DNA from: an uncultured Frankiales bacterium
GTDB lineage: Bacteria > Actinomycetota > Actinomycetes > Mycobacteriales > SCTD01
Direction: 5' to 3'
Length of the DNA: 41,671 nucleotides
Assembly (NCBI GenBank): GCA_946479905.1
Contig: CAMLIA010000014.1
Span: 1 to 41,671 of the forward strand
Made by a program: the position numbers and the translations under genes. The notes under the pieces were generated by a model. That model had not been told where the DNA came from, did not search any database, and saw nothing but the letters and a program-made list of their open reading frames with translations. Shown in pieces: positions 1 to 8,514 of the stretch. The number at the start of each line of letters is the position of its first letter. The first letter of the stretch is position 1.

Positions 1-99
1 GGCGTGTCAGCGTCTCAAGCCCTGACCACCACCCACGGAAGTGTCAGGAGAGCCGCTTTTCGTGCGAAATTCGTGCGCTTGGTGCCGACCCTGCCGGGC

Positions 100-3000
100 G
101 TGTTGTCGATCGGGAAGCTCGCTCCGGGTACGGATCCGGCCGCCTACTACCTGGACCGGGTGGCGGATCGGTCCTGTCCGACCGACTACTACACCGGCTC
201 CGGGGAAGCGCCCGGGCGGTGGATCGGGCGCGGTGTCGAGCGGCTTGGCGTGGAGGGCCCGCTCGATTCGGACCGCGCGCACGGTCTGCTTCGGGACCTG
301 CTGAAGGGGGTCGGGCCGGACGGTCAGCAGCTCACTGCGCCGGTGCTGCGGTCGGACGGGCGCAGCCGCGTCCTCACGGCAGAGGTTGTTGAGGTCGTGC
401 AGCGCTCGGCGGCTGCGGTGGACGTCGATGTGGAGGAGCTGCTGACCAGGCAGCGGGGCACGGAGCTGGTGAAGGCGTGGCAACGGGCCGAGGCCGAGCT
501 CGACCGGGCCCAGCGGCGGCCGATCTGGCCGGCGCCGACGATGAAGGCTACGACCGCGGCGAAGCTCCTCCAGGCGTGCGGGCTGGACCCGACGGTGGCG
601 TTGCCGATGGCATCGCACCCGCGCCGGTTCCGGGATCGGCTCGCCCGCGCCCTGAGCCATCAAGACACCAAGGTCGACGTTCGCCTCCCCGGGCTGGATC
701 TGACCTTGTCTGCTCCGAAAAGCGTCTCGGTGCTCTACGCCCTCGCCGGCCCCACGACCGCGCCCTCGTCGAGCGAGACACAAGCCGCCGGGCGCGGAGA
801 CGACACGGCAAGTCGGGTCGCGGGCCTGGTGCAGAACGCGCACCGCGCGGCTGTGCAAGCCGCTGTCGACTACCTCGAGCTGTCGTGCACCGGCGCGCTG
901 CGGGGGCACCACCGTGGGGATGGGACGGACACCTACGTGGCAACGGATGGGTTCGTCGGCGCGGCGTTCGAGCACCGGTCCAGCCGCTGCGGCGATCCGC
1001 AGCTGCACACCCACGTCGTCGTGGCGAACCTCTTGCACGGCGAGGACGGGAAGTGGTCGGCGCTGAACACGCGGGAGATCTACGCGCAGGCCAAGACAGC
1101 GGGCTACGTCTACCAAGCCGTGCTGAGAGGCGAGCTCACCAAGACGCTGGGCGTCGAGTGGGAGCCGGTGCGCAACGGTCAGGCCGACATCGCCGGCATG
1201 CCCAAGCCGCTGCTGCGCCTGTTCAGCAAACGTCGCGTCCAGATCGAAGCCGAGATGGAACGCCGGGGTCTTGAGGGGACATGGGGCGCGCAGAAGGCCA
1301 CCCTCGACACTCGGAGCGCGAAGCCGGCGTCTGAGCCAGAGGTGTCGTTGCGTCAGCGATGGCTGACCGAAGCGCGCGAAGCCGCATGCGACGTCGAGCA
1401 GGTCCTGGCCAAGACCCTCCGTCATGCCGACTCGGCGGCCGTGGGCGTGGTCGCGGGTGAGCTGGCTCGGGTGCAGGGCCCAGCCGTCGATGACCTTGCG
1501 GATGCGCTGCTCGAGCCGGACGGGCTGACGCTGAAGCGCGCGACGTTCGACCGGAAGGACCTCCTGCGCGGCGTCTGCGAACACCTGCCCGTCGGGACGC
1601 CGGTGTCGCTGACGACACTGCGCGCGCTGGCGACCCGAGTGCTGCGAGATGACCGGGTCGTTCCGCTCCTCGGGGACGTGCCTGTGACGGCCCGCCGCTA
1701 CAGCACCCGTGAACTCATCGCCCTCGAGCAGGACGCCGTGCGGCTCTCGACCACACGCCTCGCCGACAAGGTCGCCACCTTGCATGCTCCCGACGTCGAT
1801 CGCGCCCGAACCGAAGCCGCACGGCTCGGGCTCTCCGAGGAGCAGCATCTCATGGTTCAGCGGCTCCTGACCTCGGGTGCCGGTGTGGAGGTCGTCGTCG
1901 GTTCTGCGGGGTCCGGGAAGACCGCGGCGCTGCGGGTCGCCGCCGACGTATGGAAGGCCGCGGGCGTCCCGGTGCAGGGCACGGCTCTCGCTGCGATCGC
2001 CGCCCGGGTCCTAGCCGACAGCGCCGGGATCGAAGCCATGTCGCTGCAGAAGCTCCTCAACCACCTCGACAAGGCCGAGCCCGGCACCACAACGGCGGAA
2101 CCGTACTTGCCTGCTGGTGGGGTGCTTATCGTCGACGAGGCAGGCATGGTCGGGACACGCAGCCTGCACCGGCTTCTCACCCTCACCGCCGCTAGCCACA
2201 CCAAGCTGGTGCTCGTCGGGGACCCGCATCAGCTACCGGAGATCGAAGCCGGGGGTCTGTTCAGCACCCTCGCCGCGAGGCTGCCCAGCGTCACCCTCGA
2301 GCGCAACCAGCGGCAACAGTCCCGCTGGGAGCAGCGGGCCTTGCGGCAGCTCCGCACCGGCGACCCGGTCAAGGCCCTCAACGCGTACCTGCGCAAGGGC
2401 AGGCTGCGGATCGAAGACGACCCGGCAGCGCTCACCGACCGGCTCCTCCTGGACTACGAACAGGCCGTCGCGACCCACCGACCTGAGCAGGTCCTCGTCA
2501 TCGCCTCCTCACGCAGCGACGCCCGTCGTCTCAACGCGCAACTCCGCGCCCGACTTCTCATGGAAGGGCGTCTGGGCGATGGTGAGCTGGAGATCCCGCT
2601 CCCGCCGCTCGAACGGCCGAGCACCATCGGCCCGAGTCCGGCCGGGCGCGTCGCGCGATATCGGGTGGGGGAGCAGGTCCTCGTCACCGTCAACGACTAC
2701 CCACGCGGCCTGCTCAATGGTTGCCGCGGCACTGTCATCACCCTCGACCTTGAGCAGGCGTCGCTGCTGGTGCGGCTCGACGATGGACGCACCCTCGAGC
2801 TCGACCGGGACTACCTGCAGACGGGTCAGCTCACACATGGCTACGCCCTCACTGCCCACAAGGCACAGGGCACGACTGTCGATGTCGCGCTGCTCTGGGG
2901 GACGAACATCCTGACCCGAGAGACCGGGTACGTGGCGATGAGCCGTGGGCGGGAGCGCAACACGCTCTACGCCACCTGGGACCTCCTTCGGCGAGACTTT

Positions 3001-3228
3001 GCCGACACGAGCGACGATCTTGACCGTCCTTCCGAGCACCGCCGGGGTCCCGACCTCGAGCAGCGACGCGATCTCGCCCGTGCCGGCCTTGCACAGCGGC
3101 TGGGCAGCAGCGGCCGCCAAAGGACCGCCCGATCCTGGTGGCGCCGACCGGCACTTCAGACGGACGCCGTGCCGATCCAGGAAGAGCCTGTCGTGGTCCG
3201 CGAGCTCGGGCGGGCCCTAGGCGACTGA
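100..3228 (+). CDS. MobF-family conjugative relaxase-helicase (TrwC/TraI/TraA-like)
   Basis: Relaxases of this family nick one strand at oriT, stay linked to its 5' end through a tyrosine, and unwind the DNA for transfer. The N-terminus reads LSIGKL followed by paired tyrosines (YYLDRV, DYYTGSGE), which are candidate nicking residues. The histidine triad GDPQLHTHVVVAN lies near 970-1030. The C-terminal half is a superfamily 1 helicase: Walker A GSAGSGKT near 1905, Walker B VDEAGM near 2135, GDPHQLPEIEAGG near 2220, AHKAQGTTVD near 2855 and AMSRGRERN near 2935. The GTG at 100 is chosen because the family begins MLSIGKL. In-frame GTGs at 4, 73 and 82 would add 6-32 residues, and none of the starts has a good ribosome binding site. 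The gene is intact at its 3' end. Family assignment is firm; the exact start is not. Confidence 0.93.
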   Translation: MLSIGKLAPGTDPAAYYLDRVADRSCPTDYYTGSGEAPGRWIGRGVERLGVEGPLDSDRAHGLLRDLLKGVGPDGQQLTAPVLRSDGRSRVLTAEVVEVVQRSAAAVDVDVEELLTRQRGTELVKAWQRAEAELDRAQRRPIWPAPTMKATTAAKLLQACGLDPTVALPMASHPRRFRDRLARALSHQDTKVDVRLPGLDLTLSAPKSVSVLYALAGPTTAPSSSETQAAGRGDDTASRVAGLVQNAHRAAVQAAVDYLELSCTGALRGHHRGDGTDTYVATDGFVGAAFEHRSSRCGDPQLHTHVVVANLLHGEDGKWSALNTREIYAQAKTAGYVYQAVLRGELTKTLGVEWEPVRNGQADIAGMPKPLLRLFSKRRVQIEAEMERRGLEGTWGAQKATLDTRSAKPASEPEVSLRQRWLTEAREAACDVEQVLAKTLRHADSAAVGVVAGELARVQGPAVDDLADALLEPDGLTLKRATFDRKDLLRGVCEHLPVGTPVSLTTLRALATRVLRDDRVVPLLGDVPVTARRYSTRELIALEQDAVRLSTTRLADKVATLHAPDVDRARTEAARLGLSEEQHLMVQRLLTSGAGVEVVVGSAGSGKTAALRVAADVWKAAGVPVQGTALAAIAARVLADSAGIEAMSLQKLLNHLDKAEPGTTTAEPYLPAGGVLIVDEAGMVGTRSLHRLLTLTAASHTKLVLVGDPHQLPEIEAGGLFSTLAARLPSVTLERNQRQQSRWEQRALRQLRTGDPVKALNAYLRKGRLRIEDDPAALTDRLLLDYEQAVATHRPEQVLVIASSRSDARRLNAQLRARLLMEGRLGDGELEIPLPPLERPSTIGPSPAGRVARYRVGEQVLVTVNDYPRGLLNGCRGTVITLDLEQASLLVRLDDGRTLELDRDYLQTGQLTHGYALTAHKAQGTTVDVALLWGTNILTRETGYVAMSRGRERNTLYATWDLLRRDFADTSDDLDRPSEHRRGPDLEQRRDLARAGLAQRLGSSGRQRTARSWWRRPALQTDAVPIQEEPVVVRELGRALGD

Positions 3229-3240
3229 GGACAGACCTCA
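3226..3240. terminator. Small hairpin between convergent genes
   Basis: TGAGG-ACAGA-CCTCA forms a 5-bp stem that includes the relaxase stop codon. It lies 18 bases from the convergent stop of the methyltransferase. It has no T-tract, so it is at best a weak bidirectional terminator. Confidence 0.25.
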
Positions 3241-3258
3241 CATCGCAGGGTGGCAGGG

Positions 3259-4050
3259 TCAGTGCGGCTTGATCGCGAGCAACGAGATGCTCTTGACGCC
3301 GTAGGTCTGGGTGGCGCCGCGGGCGGAGTCGGACAAGAAGGCGTAGGCGCTGTTGTCGCGGACGGTCTCGACGCGCAGCCCGGCTGCCTCGATGGCGGCT
3401 TGGTAGTCGTCGATCTGGGCGGCACCGCCGATGCAGGCGGCCCACAGCTCGGCGTTGCAGACGATCGCTTCGGTCAGGGGGCGTTCGGTGACGATGTCGG
3501 ATAGGGCGAGCCGGCCGCCGGGGACGAGAGCCTTGGCGACTGCCTGGAAGACGGCGGGCTTGTCGGCGGAGAGGTTGATGACACCGTTGGAGATGACGGC
3601 GTCGAAGGACCCGTCCGGGACGGGTGGTTGCTCGATGTAGCCCTCGACGAACCGGACGGTGGACAGGCCGTTGGCGGCGCGCAGCTGCTCGGCCTTGGCC
3701 AGCTGGGCGGGGGTCATGTCGACGCCGGTGACGGAGCCGGCTGCTCTGACGAGGTGTGCGGCGGCGAAGGCGTCGGTGCCGGAGCCGCTGCCGAGATCGA
3801 GCACGCGGTGGCCGGTGGGGTCGCCGAGCAGGTCGAGGAAGTAGCCGACTCCGGCGAAAGAGGCGAGCGCGGCGGCGGGGATGGCGTCGAGGAGCTTGGT
3901 GGGGTAGCCGAGCCGTTCGGCCAGGCCGCGGCCCATCTCGAAGTGGTACTGCTGCTCGGGGTGTTCGGCGACGTGCTGGTAGACGTCCTTGACGCGGCGC
4001 TCGAGGTCCGCCGTGTCGAGCTGTGCGGTCTGGGTCGGCGTGTGGGTCAT
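3259..4050 (-). CDS. SAM-dependent methyltransferase, ArsM-like
   Basis: 263 aa. A class I Rossmann methyltransferase: VLDLGSGSGTD is the SAM-binding motif I, followed by VTGVDMTPAQL and the late PGGRLALSDIV segment. The N-terminal helical part (VYQHVAEHPEQQYHFEMGRG) and the CNAELWAACIGGA segment resemble arsenite methyltransferases, where paired cysteines bind As(III). However, the cysteine usually found in motif I is serine here, so the substrate could be another metalloid or thiol compound. The ATG overlaps the stop of the upstream gene as ATGA, with AGGGAG seven bases ahead, so translation is probably coupled. It is last in a minus-strand operon with a DsrE-like protein and a SnoaL-like protein. 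Methyltransferase is sure; ArsM function is inferred. Confidence 0.8.
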   Translation of the reverse strand: MTHTPTQTAQLDTADLERRVKDVYQHVAEHPEQQYHFEMGRGLAERLGYPTKLLDAIPAAALASFAGVGYFLDLLGDPTGHRVLDLGSGSGTDAFAAAHLVRAAGSVTGVDMTPAQLAKAEQLRAANGLSTVRFVEGYIEQPPVPDGSFDAVISNGVINLSADKPAVFQAVAKALVPGGRLALSDIVTERPLTEAIVCNAELWAACIGGAAQIDDYQAAIEAAGLRVETVRDNSAYAFLSDSARGATQTYGVKSISLLAIKPH

Positions 4051-4775
4051 CGTCGGGCTCCCTTGCTGTCGAGCGGCTGGTCGAGGATCTGCCAGGCGCC
4101 CTGGCCGATGGCCAGGACACCGCGGGCGGGGAGCGGAACCCCGCCGATGTCTGGGTTCGGGGTCACCTGGGTGGGCCGACCGAGGTCTTCGCCCTCGAGG
4201 ACGGCGGTGCTGTCGTCGATGAAGTACATCCGCTCCGGCATGAGGATCCCGGCATGCCCGCTGGGCATCGTCCCGGACATCCGGATGTCGCCGAGGCCGA
4301 GTGCCCGCCGGGCCATGACCTCGCGCGCACGGACGAACCGTGGGGATCGCCAGCTGCCCAGGGGGAGCCGGGGGCTGATCGCGTTCATGGCCCGCAGCAT
4401 CGGCGTCTGCCGCGCGGTGAGCGTCCAGTCCAAGGCGGGGGCGTCGACGGTGACGTGCAGCGAGGCAGGTCCGGTCCAGTCCAGCCTGATGGTCGCGTGG
4501 GCGACGGTGCTGCAGGCCGGGCCGTAGTACCGCGGGCACGCGGTGTCGACGCTGTCGCCATCGACGTAGATCGACCAGCGGCCCTCGGGGTCGCGATGCC
4601 ACACCGTCCGGTACGGCGAGAAGTCGTTCTCCGGGAACACCCGCAGCGCGAGCACGTGGCCGGAGTCGAACGGCAGCCCGAACACTCCCCACCCCTTGAC
4701 GTACTCGAAGCCGGGCCAGGGCGGAGCGCCGACCCGTTCCGGGAGGCCGGCCAGTCGGGTGGCGAGGTCGGGCAT
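4047..4775 (-). CDS. Conserved protein of unknown function
   Basis: 242 aa; I do not recognise the family. It has no signal peptide or membrane segment. The middle is rich in tryptophan and aromatic residues within beta-like stretches (WGVFGLPFDSGHVLALRVFP, WHRDPEGRWSIYVDG), which suggests a lipocalin-like or decarboxylase-like beta barrel, but this is only an impression. The ATG at 4775 is preceded by GAGAGGA and lies 17 bases after the DsrE gene. Its stop overlaps the start of the ArsM-like methyltransferase by ATGA. The tight coupling implies a joint role with that methyltransferase. The gene is intact and its codon use matches its neighbours. Confidence 0.8.
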   Translation of the reverse strand: MPDLATRLAGLPERVGAPPWPGFEYVKGWGVFGLPFDSGHVLALRVFPENDFSPYRTVWHRDPEGRWSIYVDGDSVDTACPRYYGPACSTVAHATIRLDWTGPASLHVTVDAPALDWTLTARQTPMLRAMNAISPRLPLGSWRSPRFVRAREVMARRALGLGDIRMSGTMPSGHAGILMPERMYFIDDSTAVLEGEDLGRPTQVTPNPDIGGVPLPARGVLAIGQGAWQILDQPLDSKGARR

Positions 4776-4792
4776 GTCCGTTGCTCGTCCTC

Positions 4793-5155
4793 TCAGTAGC
4801 TGAAGGTCGTGGCGCCGTCGCCGATCCACTCCCACAGCGGCACGGTGCCGCCGAGCCTGGCGTTGGAGACGAGGCCGGCCTCGTCGAGCTTCTTGGAGTT
4901 GAAGCAGATCGGGCAGACCAGCAGCTCGCCGCCCGCCGCCTCGTAGCGCTTCATGAGATCGGGAAGGCTCGGACAGCCCTCGCAGGCGGTGCCGATCGCG
5001 GTGCCCTCGAGGGCCAGGCGCACGGCTTCCTTGGTGAGGAACGTGATGGTGGGCCGGCCGCTCTCGGCAGCCCCGACGGCCACCAGCAGCGCGATCATCA
5101 CCTTCTCGGGGTCTTCGAGCCCGGTGCACAGGCTGATGGCGGCCTTGTTGCTCAT
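4793..5155 (-). CDS. DsrE-family sulfur-relay-like protein
   Basis: 120 aa, a typical DsrE/DsrF length. DsrE proteins are small cytoplasmic proteins that carry persulfide sulfur on cysteine or act in related sulfur relays. The sequence shows the alternating beta-alpha pattern of the fold (AAISLCTG, PTITFLTKEAVRLALEG) and four cysteines: Cys58 and Cys61 in CEGC, Cys81 and Cys84 in CPIC. The two CXXC pairs could hold sulfur, a metal or a metalloid. The start at 5155 has AAAGGA eight bases upstream. It is followed by the unknown protein and the ArsM-like methyltransferase, which suggests handling of a thiol-reactive element. A second, different DsrE protein lies at 7403. Confidence 0.85.
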   Translation of the reverse strand: MSNKAAISLCTGLEDPEKVMIALLVAVGAAESGRPTITFLTKEAVRLALEGTAIGTACEGCPSLPDLMKRYEAAGGELLVCPICFNSKKLDEAGLVSNARLGGTVPLWEWIGDGATTFSY

Positions 5156-5199
5156 GGTGGGTGTCCTTTCGGTCGTCGGAAGGGGATTGGAAGCCGGCG

Positions 5200-5616
5200 T
5201 CAGGTCCGGGTGTCCGGCTGGAAGCCGGAGCAGAGCAGGTCGATCGCTTCGATCTGCTGCCCGGCGCGCAGGTAGGCCTGCTGCTCGATGACGTGCCAGC
5301 TGTCGTCGCCCCACGGCGTCGGGTGCATCCGCAGCCGCCAGGAGACGTGCACCCGGCCGCCGATCTCACCGACTGTGCCGTCGAGTACCTCGAACTCGGT
5401 GGCGCCACCGAACCAGCTGCGGATGCTGTCGACGATCTGCGAGGCCCCCTCGCACTCGCTCAGGCCGGGCGGGATCAGTGCCCGCATGGTGGCGCCCGGG
5501 GTGAAGCAGTCGGCCATCCGGTCGAAGTCGCGGACGGCCAACGCCTCCAGCAACAGGCCGCCGACAGACCAAGACGGCATCGTTGTGGTGTCCTGCACTG
5601 CACTTGATCGCGTCAT
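5200..5616 (-). CDS. SnoaL-like / NTF2-fold protein
   Basis: 138 aa. The pattern LLLEALAVRDFDRMADCFTPGATMRALIPPG, with a later WRLRMHP and EAIDLLCSGF, is typical of the cone-shaped NTF2/SnoaL fold used by small isomerases, cyclases and proteins of unknown role. The catalytic residues cannot be deduced. Two starts are possible. The ATG at 5616 lies six bases after a TACAAC -10-like element, as in a leaderless transcript. The ATG at 5580 (MPSWSVGG) has AGGA ten bases upstream and would remove a poorly conserved extension. It is first in the operon that continues to the DsrE and methyltransferase genes. Confidence 0.75.
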   Translation of the reverse strand: MTRSSAVQDTTTMPSWSVGGLLLEALAVRDFDRMADCFTPGATMRALIPPGLSECEGASQIVDSIRSWFGGATEFEVLDGTVGEIGGRVHVSWRLRMHPTPWGDDSWHVIEQQAYLRAGQQIEAIDLLCSGFQPDTRT

Positions 5617-5622
5617 GCTGTC

Positions 5623-5628
5623 GTTGTA
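5623..5628 (-). promoter_or_regulatory. -10-like element upstream of SnoaL operon
   Basis: TACAAC on the minus strand ends six bases before the ATG at 5616, so transcription could start at or next to that codon. No convincing -35 is seen. Confidence 0.3.
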
Positions 5629-5650
5629 CGGCGGGCGCAGCCGGCGTCGC

Positions 5651-5670
5651 GATAGGGCGTTCGCCCGATC
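5651..5670. terminator. Imperfect 20-bp inverted repeat downstream of the LuxR/HD-GYP gene
   Basis: GATAGGGCG-TT-CGCCCGATC pairs at eight of nine arm positions. It starts nine bases past the stop of the HD-GYP/LuxR gene and lies ahead of the SnoaL operon promoter. It could be a terminator for the former or an operator for the latter. No T-tract follows. Confidence 0.4.
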
Positions 5671-5679
5671 TTTCGGACC

Positions 5680-7245
5680 TCAGTCGACGAGCTCCGCGAC
5701 GGTCACCAGCCCGTTCCTCATCGCGAACAGCGCGGCGGCGCCTCGGGAGGTGACTCCGATCTTGGCGTAGATGTGCTCGGCATGGGTGTTCACGGTCTTG
5801 GCCGAGATGCTCAGCTGCTGCGCGATCTGCTGCTTGGTCCGGCCCCGCGCGAGCAGCACGAGGATCTCGACCTCGCGGGCGGTCAGCCCGGCCGGGTGCT
5901 CGGTCCGGCGCCGCACCCGGTGGCCGGCGGCGTCGAGCACGGCCCGCACCGCGTCACTGTCCAAGCGTCCTGCGGTCACCTCGGCGCAGACCACCTCCCG
6001 GGCGTCCTCGCGGGACAGGGCACTGCGATGGGGTCGGGGTTCGAGCAGCGCGTGGTAGACGTCCGCGGCGGCGAGCACCCGAGCCGCCATCGGCAGCCCG
6101 TCGGCGGCCACTCCCGAGGGGTAGCCGGAGCCATCCATCCGCTCGTGATGCAGCGCCGCGAGTTGTCCGATCGCACCGAGCGCCGCGGGCTTGGAGAAGG
6201 TGCGGGCCGTCAGATAAGGGTGAGTCCGGACCCGTTCACGTTCGGCAGTCGTCAGCCGGCCGGGCTTGTCGAGAATGCTGGCGGACACCCCGATCGTGCC
6301 GACGTCGTGCACCAGCCCGGCCCGGCGTACCAGGGTGACGTCGTCGCTCGGGAGCCCGACCGTGCCGGCGGCGGTCGCGGCGAGCGCGGCAACCCCACGG
6401 GAGTGCCCGAGCGTGAACGGCGACTTGACGTCGGCGTAGTCGGCGAACGCCTCCAACGCCACATCGAGCTCCGGCTCGCTCAGCTGCCGCTGCAGCCGGT
6501 CGTGCCCACCGATGAGGCTGTCCCAGCCGTCGATCTCCTCCAAGGCGACGAGCAGGTCACCGGCGTGACTGCAGAAGGCGTCGACCAGTTCCGGGTCGAA
6601 CTCGGTGCCGCGGCGCGAGTGCAGCATCTCGCAGGCCGCGTCGACACCGCCGAGGCGGTGGAGCATCTCGACGTCGTTGGCGATGTGGACGATCCGCATG
6701 ATCCGCGCGATCTGTTCGCCGTGCAGCTGGGCGGGGGAGCCCTTGCCATCCCACCGCTCGAACGCCTGCTGCAACGGATCCCGCACTTCCGGCCCCAGCC
6801 CCAGCCGCAGTGACAGATCACCTGAGGCCTCGCAGTGCGAAGCCATCGAAGCACGGACCTCGTTCGACCCGCCCGCCAGGAACTTCCCGATCATCGTCAA
6901 CCGGCGGATCGGGGAGCTGCCGCTGCCGACGTGGCCGAGCATGAAGCGCATCATCGGCACCCCGGTCAGGTCGACCAGGTAGCTGTCCGCCCGCACCTTC
7001 ATGTCGTCGCCGAACCACTTGCCCATCTCGTGCGCGTCCGCGACGCAGCCGACCCAAGCCAGCAGGGACACGTAGAAGATCGCCGCCCGCTCGTCCTCGG
7101 ACAGCCCCTCGAGCTCCGCGACCCGCATCGCGATCAGCGTCTGCCGAATGATGTGCTCCTGCGGCTGCCCCAGCCCAAGATCGGTAGCAAGCGACAAGGC
7201 AGCCACGAGCTCGGAGAGCCGAACGTCTCCCACGAGCGCTGTCAC
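5680..7245 (-). CDS. HD-GYP-type phosphohydrolase domain fused to LuxR DNA-binding domain
   Basis: 521 aa. Residues about 270-430 form an HD-GYP-like domain: HSRGV, the HD pair in LVHDVGTIGVS near residue 311, and HHERMDGSGYPSG near 363-375, which gives the full GYP triad. Classical HD-GYP domains hydrolyse cyclic di-GMP. Residues about 455-515 are a LuxR helix-turn-helix (LTAREVEILVLLARG, ISAKTVNTHAEHIYAKIGV). The first 200 residues look like a degenerate HD domain (HEMGKWFG, HCEASGDL). The likely role is a transcription factor governed by a nucleotide or metabolite signal. The start is the GTG at 7245 with no clear ribosome binding site. It is divergent from the DsrE gene at 7403. Confidence 0.87.
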   Translation of the reverse strand: MTALVGDVRLSELVAALSLATDLGLGQPQEHIIRQTLIAMRVAELEGLSEDERAAIFYVSLLAWVGCVADAHEMGKWFGDDMKVRADSYLVDLTGVPMMRFMLGHVGSGSSPIRRLTMIGKFLAGGSNEVRASMASHCEASGDLSLRLGLGPEVRDPLQQAFERWDGKGSPAQLHGEQIARIMRIVHIANDVEMLHRLGGVDAACEMLHSRRGTEFDPELVDAFCSHAGDLLVALEEIDGWDSLIGGHDRLQRQLSEPELDVALEAFADYADVKSPFTLGHSRGVAALAATAAGTVGLPSDDVTLVRRAGLVHDVGTIGVSASILDKPGRLTTAERERVRTHPYLTARTFSKPAALGAIGQLAALHHERMDGSGYPSGVAADGLPMAARVLAAADVYHALLEPRPHRSALSREDAREVVCAEVTAGRLDSDAVRAVLDAAGHRVRRRTEHPAGLTAREVEILVLLARGRTKQQIAQQLSISAKTVNTHAEHIYAKIGVTSRGAAALFAMRNGLVTVAELVD

Positions 7246-7402
7246 GCACGCAGCCTACGAAGCACCGCGGCGTCGGGCTACACCCCGGCATGCTCGGACC
7301 GCAGGCGGGCCGTTGGTCCCCTCAGGTGTCGGCCTTGTCCTCTGTGGCGCACGACCTCCAGCGAGCAGGCTCGAGGTGCCGGCTCGGCGGCGGGAGGCTG
7401 TG

Positions 7403-7753
7403 ATGAGAGTCCTCGTAGTGGTCAACGGACCGGCGTACGGGGAGGACACGACCTACAACGCGATCCGGCTGGCTGCGGCCCTGGCCAAGCGCGACGGCGT
7501 GCAGCTGCAGCTGTTCCTGATGGGTGACGCCGTCACCTGCGCCATCGCCGGGCAGAAGGTCCCCGACGGCTACTACCACCTGGACCGGATGCTGTCCTCG
7601 ATCCTGCGGCACGGCGGCGAGGTGGCCTGCTGCGGCACCTGCCTGGACGCCCGGGGCCTGACTGAGGAGCTGATAGTGCCCGGAGCGCGACGCTCGACGC
7701 TGGAGGAGCTGACAGACTGGACGCTGGCGGCCGAGAAGGTCCTGGTCTTCTGA
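7403..7753 (+). CDS. DsrE/DsrF-like sulfur carrier
   Basis: 116 aa. It begins with the fold's first strand, MRVLVVVNGPAYGED, and continues with QLQLFLMGDAVTCA, the usual second half of DsrE-like proteins. Cysteines cluster in ACCGTCLDARGL near residues 76-80, the position where sulfur-relay members carry their reactive cysteine. The ATG has GGGAGG five bases upstream. Its stop lies eight bases from the convergent stop of the ArsR-rhodanese regulator. It is cytoplasmic and probably accepts or delivers sulfane sulfur together with the rhodanese and persulfide-dioxygenase proteins encoded next door. Confidence 0.87.
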   Translation: MRVLVVVNGPAYGEDTTYNAIRLAAALAKRDGVQLQLFLMGDAVTCAIAGQKVPDGYYHLDRMLSSILRHGGEVACCGTCLDARGLTEELIVPGARRSTLEELTDWTLAAEKVLVF

Positions 7754-7761
7754 TTTCGACG

Positions 7762-8424
7762 TCAGCCGGATGCGGTGGGCAGTCCGGCGCGAGCCCACTC
7801 GGGGAAGCCGTCCTCGAGCCGCCGGGCTTGGTAGCCCCGTCGGCGCAACAGTCGGACGGCGTCGTCGGCGTAGACGCAGTAGGGGCCGCGGCAGTACGCC
7901 ACGACCTCGCTGTCATGGGGCAGTTCCTTCAATCGCTTGGTGAGGTCCGCCATCGGCAGCGACCGGGCGCCGCTGATGTGCCCGGCGGCGTACTCGGGCG
8001 TCGGCCGGACGTCGAGCACCACGACGTCACCCTTCCGTAGCCGGCTGCGCAGCTCAGCTTGGCTGATCGACTCCAGTCCGGTGCGATCGCCGAGGTAGGC
8101 CTCGGCCAGCCGGTCGAGCTCGGCGACGTGCGCGGCCGCGACCTCACGCAGCGTCTGCCAGAGGTCGCGGACCTGGTCGCTGGCCAGGGCGTAGAAGATC
8201 CGGGTGCCGTCCCGGCGCGTGGTGACCAGGCCGGCGCGGAGCAGCTGCTGCAGGTGCTGGGAGGTGTTCGCGACGCTCTGGCCGATCTCCACGGCCAGTT
8301 CCTCCACCGAGCGCTCTCCCTGCGCCAGGACATCCACCAGCTCGGCGCGTCGGCCGCTGCCGAGTGCCTTGCCGACGAGTGCGAACCCGTCGAACAGGGC
8401 GTCCTTCGATGCGCGCTCAGCCAT
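7762..8424 (-). CDS. ArsR-family regulator fused to a rhodanese domain
   Basis: 220 aa. Residues 1-95 are a winged-helix ArsR domain (RAELVDVLAQGERSVEELA, SVANTSQHLQQLLRAGLV, RDGTRIFYAL). Residues about 120-215 are a rhodanese domain (VVVLDVRPTPEYAAGHISGA) with the active loop CRGPYC, Cys178 being the expected persulfide-forming residue. Such fusions probably sense reactive sulfur or thiol-reactive agents directly. The ATG at 8424 has GGAG seven bases upstream, and a GTG 15 bases earlier is less likely. It is divergent from the methyltransferase/persulfide-dioxygenase operon. Two copies of a TCAAG-N6-CTTGA dyad lie in the shared control region, so autoregulation and control of that operon are likely. 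Confidence 0.92.
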   Translation of the reverse strand: MAERASKDALFDGFALVGKALGSGRRAELVDVLAQGERSVEELAVEIGQSVANTSQHLQQLLRAGLVTTRRDGTRIFYALASDQVRDLWQTLREVAAAHVAELDRLAEAYLGDRTGLESISQAELRSRLRKGDVVVLDVRPTPEYAAGHISGARSLPMADLTKRLKELPHDSEVVAYCRGPYCVYADDAVRLLRRRGYQARRLEDGFPEWARAGLPTASG

Positions 8425-8454
8425 CTGCCGTCTCCACACGGCAACTTTAAGTGT

Positions 8455-8470
8455 TCAAGCAAAGACTTGA
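8455..8470. promoter_or_regulatory. Candidate operator 1 of the ArsR-rhodanese regulator
   Basis: Dyad TCAAG-CAAAGA-CTTGA, 31 bases upstream of the regulator ATG and overlapping the -35 of the divergent operon. It has the same arms and spacing as the dyad at 8499-8514. Shape and position fit an ArsR-type operator; binding is inferred. Confidence 0.6.
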
Positions 8471-8495
8471 CAAGGCTCGAGATCGGCAGAATCCT
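8467..8495 (+). promoter_or_regulatory. Promoter of the methyltransferase/persulfide-dioxygenase operon
   Basis: A perfect TTGACA -35 (8467-8472), a 17-base spacer, then AATCCT as a -10 (8490-8495). Transcription would begin near 8502, inside the second dyad, so a bound repressor would block it. Confidence 0.55.
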
Positions 8496-8498
8496 TTC

Positions 8499-8514
8499 TC
8501 AAGGAACTTCTTGA
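8499..8514. promoter_or_regulatory. Candidate operator 2 of the ArsR-rhodanese regulator
   Basis: TCAAG-GAACTT-CTTGA, extended by one more pair to CTCAAG/CTTGAG at 8498-8515. Its centre lies 44 bp from the first dyad, about four helical turns, and it covers the predicted start of transcription. Confidence 0.6.

Noticed and set aside
7..1848. Long minus-strand open frame opposite the relaxase
   Set aside because: It is the antisense shadow of a clearly conserved relaxase in GC-rich DNA; its protein is rich in Arg, Pro and Gly and has no domain.
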